Assembly: GCF_014648995.1 (NCBI RefSeq) | Contig: NZ_BMSE01000007.1 | Coordinates: 274,450 to 338,449 of the forward strand | Direction of reading: 5' to 3' | Source of the DNA: Streptomyces massasporeus | GTDB lineage: Bacteria > Actinomycetota > Actinomycetes > Streptomycetales > Streptomycetaceae | DNA length: 64,000 bases | The notes under the pieces: model-generated | Databases searched by the model: none | Told to the model about the DNA's origin: nothing | The model's input: the letters and a program-made list of their open reading frames with translations, nothing else | Program-made: the position numbers and the translations under genes | In this document: positions 37,799 through 45,998 of the stretch, in pieces | How positions within the stretch are numbered: the stretch's first letter is position 1 | Layout of the letters: each line of letters begins with the position of its first letter

Positions 37799-38190
37799 GC
37801 AGCGGTCGCGTCAGCCGGAGCGGTGCGAGGGAGCTCGGGGAAGGCGTCCTCCCAGACCTCGCGGATGTAGGGGCTGACCAAGCGACGCAGAACGGGCCAC
37901 TGCTCGGTGAGCAGCCGGTGGTGAAGGAAGGTCGCCAGGTCATCACGCAGGCCCTCGGCGAGAACGGTCCGGTAGAGCGTCATGCGGGACTTGGGGCGGT
38001 CCAGGCTGTAGCTCGTCCGCCCTGACCAGACGATGTGAAGCGGCAGGTCGACGGTGCCCTCGACGGGGCCGGCCAGCTCCTGCAGGCGCTCGGGCAGCCG
38101 ACTGCGGTAGCGGTCCCGCAGCACCTCGGCGCGGGGGGGCAGTGGTCGTCGCGTCCATGCATCCAGTACGGCTCCTAGAGGCGACGGCAT
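37795..38190 (-). CDS. Partner gene of the AbiEii-like nucleotidyltransferase
   Basis: This 131-residue protein is not recognised by motif. It precedes the nucleotidyltransferase gene with a 4-base ATGA overlap, the place of an antitoxin-like partner in AbiE-type operons. It contains a basic, proline-rich start and a central segment HIVWSGRTSYSLDRPKSRMTLYRTVL. The ATG at 38190 is the first that leaves a plausible N-terminus; upstream in-frame residues are Arg-rich and look non-coding. Confidence 0.5.
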   Translation of the reverse strand: MPSPLGAVLDAWTRRPLPPRAEVLRDRYRSRLPERLQELAGPVEGTVDLPLHIVWSGRTSYSLDRPKSRMTLYRTVLAEGLRDDLATFLHHRLLTEQWPVLRRLVSPYIREVWEDAFPELPRTAPADATAA

Positions 38191-38337
38191 GGGAGCATGT
38201 CCTGAACGAGGACGCCTGGGCGGCTTCCGCGCGCTCCTCACCGAGCGGCGCGGCGCTCCCATGTCCGACGAGCTCCGGGAAGAGGCCCGACGCCGGCTGC
38301 TCGGGCGCAGTACGGCTGACGGCCGGGTGACGCGCCA

Positions 38338-39459
38338 TCACCGCGTTCGCACCCACCCCTCCAGCCCCTCCAGGTGCCGCGGCAGTCGGCTTCCCTGCCA
38401 ACCCAGCACCAGCCGCTCCCGCGCCCGGGTGATCATCACGTAGTACGCCATGCGCAGGGTCGCAGACGTGGGGTCGTCGGCGGAGTCGGACTCCGCGTCG
38501 GCGATGACGACGGTGTCGAAGTCAAGGCCCTTGGCACTGGCTCGATGGACGAGTACGACACCCGGGCGGGCAAGGTCGAGGTCGCGGTAGCGGCCGGAGG
38601 AAGCCGCCGAGCTGTAGAGCTGAGGCTCATGGGCGAGTCCGGCCCGTTCGAGGCGCCGCATCAGATCGGCGGCGGTGGGCAGGTGGTTGACGATCACGCC
38701 GATGCGCTGCCGCGGCTGTCGGCCGGCCATGGTCGCGATGTCGTCGGCGAGGTCCTTGACGGCGGCATAGTGGCGGACCACGGGCAGCGCCCCGCTGCGG
38801 AGGGGGATTTCTGGGCGGGAACCGCCCGTGCGGAAGTGTTCCGCCAGGGAGGCGATCTCGCGGGTGTTCCGATGGTTCCCGGTGATCTCGACCCGCGCCG
38901 TGGAACGGCCGAGGGCGTCGGTGATCTCGGCCAGGGTGGAGTTCGTCTCGGTGAGGCGCTGGCACTCGTCGGCGAAGATCGTGACGGAGGCAGCGGCAAG
39001 GCGTACCAGGCGGTAGAAGCCCTGCGGCAGGTCCTGGCCCTCGTCGATGACGAGATGAGGGGTCGCCGCATCGTCCTCGCCGAGGGTGGCGGCAGCTCGG
39101 CGGGTGAGTTCGGTCCAGTCGAACCAGCCGTCCTCGGCGCGCGGTGCGTCATGGCCGAAGTGGCGATGGATCCAGGTGTGTCCGGTGGCGGCATCGACGG
39201 GCGCGCCGGGGACGGTGAGGCCCTGGAGGGTTCCGCGCAGGAGCTGGCGCAACAGGTTGGAGCGCGAGATCAGGAAGGTGGGGCGGCCCGTGAGCGAGAG
39301 GTGGACGGCGCGGTGCGCGGCGAGCAGGCTCTTGCCGCTGCCGGGCGGGCCGCTGACGACGTGGTTGCCGGTCAGCGGCAGGGAGTCCAGGCAGTCGCGC
39401 TGGGCGGAGGTGAGGTCCGGGTGCAGGACAGGGGTGTTCGCGGTGGTCATGGGTGTCAT
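38338..39459 (-). CDS. UvrD-like superfamily 1 helicase/ATPase in the drm operon
   Basis: This 373-residue protein has Walker A GPPGSGKSLLA (about 36), Walker B VIDEGQDLP (about 145), the arginine-containing GNHRNT (about 195) and C-terminal UvrD motifs VHRASAKGLDFDTVVI and YYVMITRARERL. It is about half the size of full UvrD helicases, lacking the inserted 1B/2B domains. The ATG at 39459 overlaps the drmB stop by 4 bases, so it is the third gene of the drmA-drmB operon. That is where DISARM normally has drmC, a phospholipase-D-type protein, which I do not find in the window. It may supply an alternative DNA-processing activity. Confidence 0.78.
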   Translation of the reverse strand: MTPMTTANTPVLHPDLTSAQRDCLDSLPLTGNHVVSGPPGSGKSLLAAHRAVHLSLTGRPTFLISRSNLLRQLLRGTLQGLTVPGAPVDAATGHTWIHRHFGHDAPRAEDGWFDWTELTRRAAATLGEDDAATPHLVIDEGQDLPQGFYRLVRLAAASVTIFADECQRLTETNSTLAEITDALGRSTARVEITGNHRNTREIASLAEHFRTGGSRPEIPLRSGALPVVRHYAAVKDLADDIATMAGRQPRQRIGVIVNHLPTAADLMRRLERAGLAHEPQLYSSAASSGRYRDLDLARPGVVLVHRASAKGLDFDTVVIADAESDSADDPTSATLRMAYYVMITRARERLVLGWQGSRLPRHLEGLEGWVRTR

Positions 39460-41339
39460 CCCTGGACGATGGCGGCGGCGGACTCGCGGCTCGCGGTGAG
39501 GATGTCGGTGAAGTAGCCGGGTACGCGGGCGGAGCCGACGACCAGGGCACGGTCGAGCAGGGTGTTGCCGGTCTGGCAGCTGGTCTCCGGCAGCAGCGTG
39601 CAGGCATGGCAGGCGGCCCGGTTGAGGTTGCCGAAGCCCTGGCCGGTGTGCTCGGCACACAGCGGGTCGGCGGAACACCAGGCGGCCGCCTCCAGCATGC
39701 GGATGAGCGTCTCGGCGAAGAGCGGTGCCTCGCCCTGCCGGACCAGGCCGCCGAGGGTGCCTTCCGCGTCACCGGCGGCCGTGTAGATCAGCAGTCCGTG
39801 CTGGCCGTACTCGGGGCGGCCGTAGACGCGTTCGCGCAGGCTGGCGGTGGTGTAGCCGGAGTCGAAGGACAGCTGGCGGATGAGCAGGTGCGCGACGGTG
39901 TGCAGGAGCAGGAAGCGGGGCGAGAGTTCGCTGCCGGTCGTCTCGGCGAGCTGTTCGTCGCGGAACGACGCGTCGAGGTCCGTACGGACACCCAGGACGT
40001 GGGCCTGCACGCGCGGGTCGTTCTCCCAGGCGCTGAGGCGCTGTTCGTCGAGGGTAAGGACGATGCCTTCGCCGTAGACCTCGGTCGCGGGGAGCCAGCG
40101 CAGACGGCCGGTGGTGTCGGCGGGGACGAGGGTGCCGCCCGGGGAGTGGCGGCGGAAGCCGGTCAGGGCGCGGACCTCACGCAGGCGGTCGGCCAGGACG
40201 ATGCCGCCGATGTGCGCGTCGAGGGTGGCCCAGGGTTCCTCCTTCTCGCCGTCGAGGCCGAGTCCGCCACGGCGGATGGCGAACTCCGATGTCGCTTCTG
40301 GGAGTTGCACGGCGTCGAAGGCATACCACTCGTCGCGGCTCAGGTCGACCTTCCCGGACTTTCCGAACTCCTGCCGGTCGGGGGACGGCTGCGCGGGGGC
40401 ACCTGTGGCCTCTGCGACGAGCTGGTCGATGAGACTGTCCGGGGCCTCGGTGTCCTCCTTGATCATGTCGCGGAGGTTGTCGGCCCTGGGCTTGCCGAGC
40501 GCTTTGAGCATGAGCGGCCAGTAGTCGTGACCGAGGACGGATTCGGCCAGGTTCCGCTCCGCGCGCGGGGCTTCGGCGGTCTGGGGGATGTCGAGGGCCG
40601 AGTAGACGACCGGGTAGTACACGTTTCCGGCGGTGCGCTGCACGTTGTGCACCTGGTGGCCGCAGGAAACCCTCGCGTCCCAGTGCTGCCAGGGGTTGCG
40701 GCCCGAGCAGCGTCCGGTCTGGGGACCGAGGACGTCGAGCAGGTCGCGCTCGGCGCCGCAGGGCTTCCCGCCCTCCCTGATCGCGTCGCAGCGCACCGAG
40801 AGCGCTTCGAGTCCGGAGGCACGGTCGGCGACACGGAAGCTGAGCCGACGCGCGTTCCAGGCGTCCTTCGACTCGGAGCAGGAGTCCCGCAGTTCGGGCG
40901 CGAGCTTGGAGTGGGCCCAGTACCACCAGTCGACGTCGTCGAGGTGTCCGTCCGGGCAGATACGGACGAACCGCATCGGGGTGAGCCGGGGTGCCGCGGC
41001 GCAGGACGTGCAGACGGGCGGCTCGCCCGGCTTCTCGTGCTCGCGCAGAAAGCGGACCATGGCCCGGCAGGAGCCGCAGAACAGCCAGCCGGGGAAGCGC
41101 ACATAGGGGACGCCGGGACGATCGGTCTTGTCGTAGCGGTCGTTGAGGGTGTGGGGCGCGGCGTAGAAGCCCCTGACGCCGAGGCGGGTGGCGAGGCGTT
41201 CGGAGGGAACGGGAGTCTTGAGGTCCGGCCACCGCTCGATTCCGGCGGCGACGAACGACTCGCCCTGGACGTCGAGTACCGCGCCCACGCCGAACGGCAG
41301 CACGGTCTGCGCCTGACGGACCCGGAGTTTGTGCTTCAC
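39456..41339 (-). CDS. drmB: DISARM DUF1998 protein DrmB
   Basis: This 627-residue protein has the DrmB arrangement: an N-terminal RQAQTVLPFGVGAVLDV, a zinc ribbon (FPGWLFCGSC, then CTSC), the hallmark RICPDGHLDDVDWWYWAH near residue 130, and a C-terminal DUF1998 domain with further cysteines (NRAACHACTLLPETSC). In DISARM, DrmB forms a complex with the DrmA helicase that loads on unprotected DNA. The GTG at 41339 overlaps the drmA stop by 4 bases (GTGA), so the two are coupled. An open frame extending upstream to 41996 is a shadow of drmA. Confidence 0.87.
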   Translation of the reverse strand: MKHKLRVRQAQTVLPFGVGAVLDVQGESFVAAGIERWPDLKTPVPSERLATRLGVRGFYAAPHTLNDRYDKTDRPGVPYVRFPGWLFCGSCRAMVRFLREHEKPGEPPVCTSCAAAPRLTPMRFVRICPDGHLDDVDWWYWAHSKLAPELRDSCSESKDAWNARRLSFRVADRASGLEALSVRCDAIREGGKPCGAERDLLDVLGPQTGRCSGRNPWQHWDARVSCGHQVHNVQRTAGNVYYPVVYSALDIPQTAEAPRAERNLAESVLGHDYWPLMLKALGKPRADNLRDMIKEDTEAPDSLIDQLVAEATGAPAQPSPDRQEFGKSGKVDLSRDEWYAFDAVQLPEATSEFAIRRGGLGLDGEKEEPWATLDAHIGGIVLADRLREVRALTGFRRHSPGGTLVPADTTGRLRWLPATEVYGEGIVLTLDEQRLSAWENDPRVQAHVLGVRTDLDASFRDEQLAETTGSELSPRFLLLHTVAHLLIRQLSFDSGYTTASLRERVYGRPEYGQHGLLIYTAAGDAEGTLGGLVRQGEAPLFAETLIRMLEAAAWCSADPLCAEHTGQGFGNLNRAACHACTLLPETSCQTGNTLLDRALVVGSARVPGYFTDILTASRESAAAIVQG

Positions 41340-44300
41340 TTTCCTGCTCCCGTCACGGTGATCTGGCACTCGCGGTCCACGCTGCGCATCGAGTTGAGGG
41401 TCTCCCACAGGCCGTAGCGCTGCTCGAACACCTTGAGCAGGTTGTGCTGGCCCTTGCCCTGGCTGCGGTAGTAGAGGTCCTTGCCCTCGGCTGCGGCGGC
41501 GCCGGCCTGCCGGTACCAGTCGTCCAGGAGGTAGCCGAGTTCGGCCCGTACATCGGCGCGTACGGTGTCGGCTCCCGCGGCTCCGTACTCGGCGGTCGCG
41601 GCACGCTCGGCCAAGGTGTCGGCGATCCGCCCCGCCTCCTCCTTGTGGTCGGTGATGCGTCCGGCCCGGTTCTCGGCGGCCAGGCCGAGCCGGTGGCGGA
41701 CCAGGATGACCAGCGCGGCGTGCAGGGCGCGGCGGCGGGCGGGCAGCGACCAGGGAGTGACGCTGGCGGGTTCGACGTAGCGGTAGAGCGCCCGGTGGTA
41801 GTCCATGAAGGTCTCGTAGTGGGATCGGTCGCGCGGGCGTGTGGCGTTGAAGTAGGTGACGACGAGTCCGGGCACCCGGTGACGGCCGACGCGGCTGGTG
41901 GCCTGGATGTACTCGGCGGTGGTCTTGGGCTGGCCCTGCATGAGCATGTACGCGAGCCGCTTCACGTCGATGCCGACGGAGAGCATGTTGGTGCACGGCA
42001 GGAACGACACCGACCGGGGGTCCCTCCAGGGCTGTTCGAGGCGGTCGAGGAGGATGGGCTGCTCGGCGCGCGGCAGGTTGCTGGTCAGCTCCTGTACGTC
42101 GCCGTCGCCGAGCGCGCGTACGCCGACGCCCTCGTCAAGTCCCCGGAGCTGGGCGGGGATGTCGTCACCGGCCGCGGTGACGGTACGGCCGAGCTCGCGC
42201 AGGCTGTGGTGGTAGGCGACCAGGGTCCAGTAGGCGTCGCGGTGTTCCTCGGGGAGCTGGTGAACGCCCTGGAGCATGGCCGCGGTGGTGGCGACGGCGC
42301 CGCGGCCCGCGGTGTGGCCCTGTGCCATGACACCGAGGTAGAGGCGGCCGGGGCTGCCGGTGTCGGGGACTGCGAAGAAGCTGTCGCGGGCGTCGAGTCC
42401 GGACGGCGGAAAGAGCTGGACGTCCTGGTGGTGCAGGGCGCGGACCTGTTCGGCGGAACGTCGGATGGTGGCCGTGGCGGCGACGATCTTGGGCGGGCGG
42501 CCGTCGGAGTCGGTGCAGAGCTCCAAGACGGCCGCCTCGTAGAGGCCGACCGTGGTGCCGAGCGGTCCGGTGAGCAGGTGCAGCTCGTCCTGGATGATCA
42601 GGGACGGGGGCCGGTGGCCGGTGCCCGCGCCGAAGAGGCGGCCGGAGTCGGGCTCCCAGGCGAGCCGGGCGAACTTGTCGACGGTGCCGAGGACGAACGT
42701 GGGCGGATCCTCGTAGAGGTGCTGGTCGACGACGGCGACGGGCAGGACGTCGTGGAAGGCGCACTCGTCGCGGGTGCAGTGGAAGGCGAACTCGTCGGCC
42801 TCGGCGCGGACTCCGTAGTCGGAGCGGACGCTGGACCAGGTGGGTGGCAGGATGCGGGTGCCACACCATGGGCAGCGATCGAGGATGAAGACGTCCTCGG
42901 GGTGGCTGGCCGCGCGCTGCTCGTCGAAGGCGACTTTGGCCGCCTCGAACTTGTTCGGGGTGGTGGTGTCACCGACCCACAGGCCGATGGTGATGGGTTC
43001 ACCGCCGAGGCCGAGTCCGGGTTCGGTGCGGCGGAGGTGCTCCAGGGCGCAGATCGTGGTGGCGGCGCGCTGGAACTGCTGGGTGGTGAGCAGGCTGAGC
43101 GTGTAGCGGCTGATCACAGTGGTCCCGCCGCCCTCGCCGCGGATCCGACGCAGGGCGATGGTGAAGGCCGCCAGGAGCAGATAGGCCTCGGTCTTGCCAC
43201 CACCGGTGGGGAACCAGATCAGGTCGGTGGTGTCGCGGTCCTGGTGGCCGGGATCGGCGACGCCGTCGAGGGCGAGGAGGAAGAAGGCGAGCTGGAAGGG
43301 GCGCCAGGTGGCTCTGAGGTCGACGGGCGGGTCGAGGGCCACGGCATTGGAGCGGAGCCGTCTCTGCCCGGCCTGGTCGGGGGCGGAATGCCGCATCTGC
43401 AGCAGCATGGCGCGCTGGGCGATGCGGAAGGCGTCGAGGAGTTCGGGGCGATCGGGGTCGCACAAGGTGCGCACGCCGGCCTCGATGCGGGTGACGGCCT
43501 GGCGGACGCGGGCTAGGATCCGCTCGGCTGCCTCCCGTCCCCAATCCGGTACCTCGACCGAGCGCTGGCCCACGTACCAGGCGTGGTAGCTGGCGGCGAA
43601 CTCGGCTAGCTCGTCCCGGAGTTGGTCCCTGCCGACGGCTGGGTCGGCCAGGTGGGAGATCGTGAGCGCGGGGGCGTCGAGCGGGCCGCCGGCCCGGACG
43701 GTGGGTACTTCGGCCCGGGGCAGAGCTTCACAGGTGAGGAGTTCGACACCACCGTGTGCGCCGTGGTCCTCGCGGACGGCGCAGCCGTGACCGACCGCGT
43801 GGGTGACGACATGCCGGTACTGGAGGCGCAGTTCGCGTTCCTCGGGATCGCGGCTGGCGAGCCGCACACTGGGATACGGCAGCACGGCGCCGTCGGCGGG
43901 GCGGACGCTGAGCCGGCACTGGAACAGCATGTCGTCCCAGTCCGGCGCCTTGTCGTCGGCACCGTCGTGATGCTTCTCGTTGACCAGGGCCACGGTGAGG
44001 AGGGTGCCCGCGCCGTAGGAGCGGCGGGTCAGCCGGATCTTGGCGCGGCCTTCGAAGACGGGCACCTCCTCCCGGTCGGGGCCGATCGTGTGGGCCTCGG
44101 GCGGGAGGGGGATGCGCTGCCAGCGTCGGCCGCGCCCGGGCTCGTTGCGCTGCGTCTCGTAGCGGGCGGCGGCACAGCTGACCTCGACGTTCACGGCATC
44201 GGTGTAGAAGCTGATGCCGAGGGACGCGGGCAGCCAGCTGTTGGTCTCGGGCACGGGATCGGTGGCCGGGTCCACGTCGGGGGCGTCCTGCTCGGCACCG

Positions 44301-44479
44301 GGCGCCTCGGGGTCGTCGGCGGCGAGATCGAGCCGGCGTCGGCGGTCGGCCTGTTGCGGGTAGAGCGTGCCCATCAGGTACTGCCGGTCCGGCGGCGCGT
44401 CGAGCACCTCGCCGTCACCGCCGACTGGGCCGACGAGCTGGCGGGTGAGGTAGTCGACCAGCTCTTGGCGCGGGTCCAT
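41336..44479 (-). CDS. drmA: DISARM helicase DrmA
   Basis: This 1047-residue helicase has Walker A WFPTGGGKTEAY (about 420), QDELHLLTGP as the DExH box (about 625), ATATIRR as motif III and a C lobe with TTAEYIQATSRVGRHRVPGLV (about 870). Zinc-type cysteines CPWCG and a later CxxxxC lie near 540-570. The long N-terminal region and the GGGKTEAY form are typical of DrmA. It is preceded by a sigma-factor gene and followed by drmB with overlapping codons. AAGGA lies about 8 bases before the ATG at 44479. The operon faces the drmD-drmMI operon from the opposite strand, unlike the single-direction layout of described DISARM loci. Confidence 0.87.
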   Translation of the reverse strand: MDPRQELVDYLTRQLVGPVGGDGEVLDAPPDRQYLMGTLYPQQADRRRRLDLAADDPEAPGAEQDAPDVDPATDPVPETNSWLPASLGISFYTDAVNVEVSCAAARYETQRNEPGRGRRWQRIPLPPEAHTIGPDREEVPVFEGRAKIRLTRRSYGAGTLLTVALVNEKHHDGADDKAPDWDDMLFQCRLSVRPADGAVLPYPSVRLASRDPEERELRLQYRHVVTHAVGHGCAVREDHGAHGGVELLTCEALPRAEVPTVRAGGPLDAPALTISHLADPAVGRDQLRDELAEFAASYHAWYVGQRSVEVPDWGREAAERILARVRQAVTRIEAGVRTLCDPDRPELLDAFRIAQRAMLLQMRHSAPDQAGQRRLRSNAVALDPPVDLRATWRPFQLAFFLLALDGVADPGHQDRDTTDLIWFPTGGGKTEAYLLLAAFTIALRRIRGEGGGTTVISRYTLSLLTTQQFQRAATTICALEHLRRTEPGLGLGGEPITIGLWVGDTTTPNKFEAAKVAFDEQRAASHPEDVFILDRCPWCGTRILPPTWSSVRSDYGVRAEADEFAFHCTRDECAFHDVLPVAVVDQHLYEDPPTFVLGTVDKFARLAWEPDSGRLFGAGTGHRPPSLIIQDELHLLTGPLGTTVGLYEAAVLELCTDSDGRPPKIVAATATIRRSAEQVRALHHQDVQLFPPSGLDARDSFFAVPDTGSPGRLYLGVMAQGHTAGRGAVATTAAMLQGVHQLPEEHRDAYWTLVAYHHSLRELGRTVTAAGDDIPAQLRGLDEGVGVRALGDGDVQELTSNLPRAEQPILLDRLEQPWRDPRSVSFLPCTNMLSVGIDVKRLAYMLMQGQPKTTAEYIQATSRVGRHRVPGLVVTYFNATRPRDRSHYETFMDYHRALYRYVEPASVTPWSLPARRRALHAALVILVRHRLGLAAENRAGRITDHKEEAGRIADTLAERAATAEYGAAGADTVRADVRAELGYLLDDWYRQAGAAAAEGKDLYYRSQGKGQHNLLKVFEQRYGLWETLNSMRSVDRECQITVTGAGK

Positions 44480-44548
44480 GTGCGGGGTCCTTCGGATCAG
44501 AGTCGGAGGTCGGAAGGGGGCGGCAGCAGTGGCTCCGTCGGAGTCAGG

Positions 44549-45799
44549 TCATCGAGCGCGAGGCCGTCGCCGGCCAGCCCGTCCGGCGGGCTGTTTGATC
44601 CCGCGCGCTTCCTCCACTTCAGCGAAGGTGAGACCGCTGGCGTAGGCCACGTTGTCGACCGTCGTGGCGCGACCTTCAGCCGAGAGCTTGCGCTCGGCCT
44701 GGGCGACCTTCCTGACCTTTTCGCGGAGGTCCGAGGGAAGCCGGACCAGGGGGCCTTCGTCGGCGATGGCCCGGACGATGGCGTGTTGTATACACGAAGT
44801 CGCGTAGGTCGAGAACTTGTTGCCTCTGCCGGCGTCGAATCCGCGGACCGCACTCAGCAGTCCGATACTTCCGTGCTGGACGAGGTCCTCAATGTCCAGT
44901 CCGCGTCCCCGGTGGCCCTGTGCGATCCTCCGCACGAGGTGCTGATTATGCAGAACAAGGCACTCGTAAGCGCGCCGTCGCTCGCTGTCGCGAGGCAGCG
45001 CCGAGATCTCGCTCTCCGGAACGGCGCGCGCGAGGGGGCCGGTACCGCCACGGAGCAGAAGGGCGAGGCCGACCTCCTCGTCCGCCTTCAGCACCACTGT
45101 GGCCGCGTCCTGGCGCCACCGGTCTTCCTCCAGTACAGCTCGGGCGGCGCGAACGGCGTCGGCGAGTCCGACTTCCTCGGCAGAAGAAGCAACCAGGGCA
45201 TTCGTCCGGCCGATCGGCGGCCTCACCGGTGCGGCCCGGAACGTCGGCGCCAGTGCGGGCGCGCCGGAGCGGACATCACGACGCTCCGCAGGTTCGACTT
45301 GCACGCGGAGCGTTCCAGGTCGAGTGATCGGGAAGTCGGCGGTCAGCTCGCGCGCTTCGTCTGGGCTCAGTCCGTGGAGTCGTACCACTCCATCGTGGGC
45401 GAGCCTGCTGACGGTGCCGTTGGCGTCGGTGTAGCGGGCCAGCATGCGCCGGGCCTGGGCCAGGCGTCTGGCTGCCTCGGTTGCGACGAGCCCTGGTTCA
45501 GCGGAGAGGGTCGGTGGGGCAGACACCTTTGCCGCCGGAGGCGCAGTCGGCACCTCAATATCGACGACAGGCGCGGGCCCATTCGCGGGCTTCACGTGAA
45601 CGCCTGCGGCGGCCAGCTCACCACAAAGTCTTCGCCGCTGTTCATCGGTCCTCAACCCGAGCCGGTCCGCCTCCAGCACGAAGGCCCGTTGGCTGACCAC
45701 GCCCGCACGAGACGCACAGCCCTTCAGTCTTTCGATGACCGACGGCAACTCCGCCTCGATCGTGCGCCGTCTGGCCTCAGCCGTCGGCTCCCCACCCAT
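44549..45799 (-). CDS. Sigma-70-like factor without region 4, probably frameshifted near its end
   Basis: This 416-residue product has an N-terminal region 1.1-like segment (QRAFVLEADRLGLRTDEQRRRL), a long linker, and a clear region 2 (ECLVLHNQHLVRRIAQGHRGRGLDIEDLVQHGSIGLLSAVRGFD) followed by region 3 (RLPSDLREKVRKVAQAERKLSAEG to TFAEVEEARGIKQ). Region 4, which reads the -35 element, is absent. After GIKQ the frame runs into an Arg-rich end, while the alternative frame reads PDGLAGDGLALDDLTPTEPL and stops at 44497, 17 bases before drmA, with normal G/C third positions. A one-base shift near 44590-44600 is therefore likely. The ATG at 45799 is preferred to GTG 45811. It probably directs transcription of part of this island. 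Confidence 0.75.
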   Translation of the reverse strand: MGGEPTAEARRRTIEAELPSVIERLKGCASRAGVVSQRAFVLEADRLGLRTDEQRRRLCGELAAAGVHVKPANGPAPVVDIEVPTAPPAAKVSAPPTLSAEPGLVATEAARRLAQARRMLARYTDANGTVSRLAHDGVVRLHGLSPDEARELTADFPITRPGTLRVQVEPAERRDVRSGAPALAPTFRAAPVRPPIGRTNALVASSAEEVGLADAVRAARAVLEEDRWRQDAATVVLKADEEVGLALLLRGGTGPLARAVPESEISALPRDSERRRAYECLVLHNQHLVRRIAQGHRGRGLDIEDLVQHGSIGLLSAVRGFDAGRGNKFSTYATSCIQHAIVRAIADEGPLVRLPSDLREKVRKVAQAERKLSAEGRATTVDNVAYASGLTFAEVEEARGIKQPAGRAGRRRPRAR

Positions 45800-45881
45800 A
45801 GTGCCCCCCACTTGAGCGTTAGAGCGCCCGGACCTCCGGCTAGGGGTCGGCCGAGCACAACCAGCACTCTAGACCCGGCAC

Positions 45882-45896
45882 GTTTACAACGTCAAC
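45882..45896. promoter_or_regulatory. Shared defence motif, site B (GTTTAC-AAC-GTCAAC)
   Basis: It differs by one base from GTTGAC-N3-GTCAAC. It lies about 83 bases upstream of the sigma-drmA-drmB operon start on the minus strand. Confidence 0.5.
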
Positions 45897-45932
45897 GCAT
45901 CATCTGGATTTGTTTACACTCGAGAGAGGTCG

Positions 45933-45956
45933 TTTGACGGCGTCAACAGGTAGGGT
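45933..45956 (+). promoter_or_regulatory. Shared defence motif, site C, with adjacent -10 element
   Basis: TTTGAC-GGC-GTCAAC at 45933-45947 differs by one base from the shared palindrome. TAGGGT at 45951-45956 matches the -10 pattern TANNNT and would place a start about 35 bases before mcrB. The palindrome would sit inside the promoter, as a repressor site would. Confidence 0.5.
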
Positions 45957-45998
45957 GTGACCGTCGGTGCAGGCCTCGCGACTCCCGGAAGGTCATCC

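Noticed and set aside
39456..41996. Longer drmB start extending to 41996
   Set aside because: The extra 219 residues overlap drmA in another frame and look non-coding; GTG 41339 gives the GTGA overlap and a normal DrmB N-terminus.
41444..43516. Long plus-strand frame opposite drmA, and similar frames opposite drmD (25152-28019) and the AfsR-type gene (60067-62799)
   Set aside because: All lie inside genes with clear domain motifs on the other strand and show shadow composition.
25206..44479. A drmC (phospholipase D-type) gene expected for DISARM
   Set aside because: No HxK(x)4D-type phospholipase D motif was noticed in any of the annotated genes between these positions.
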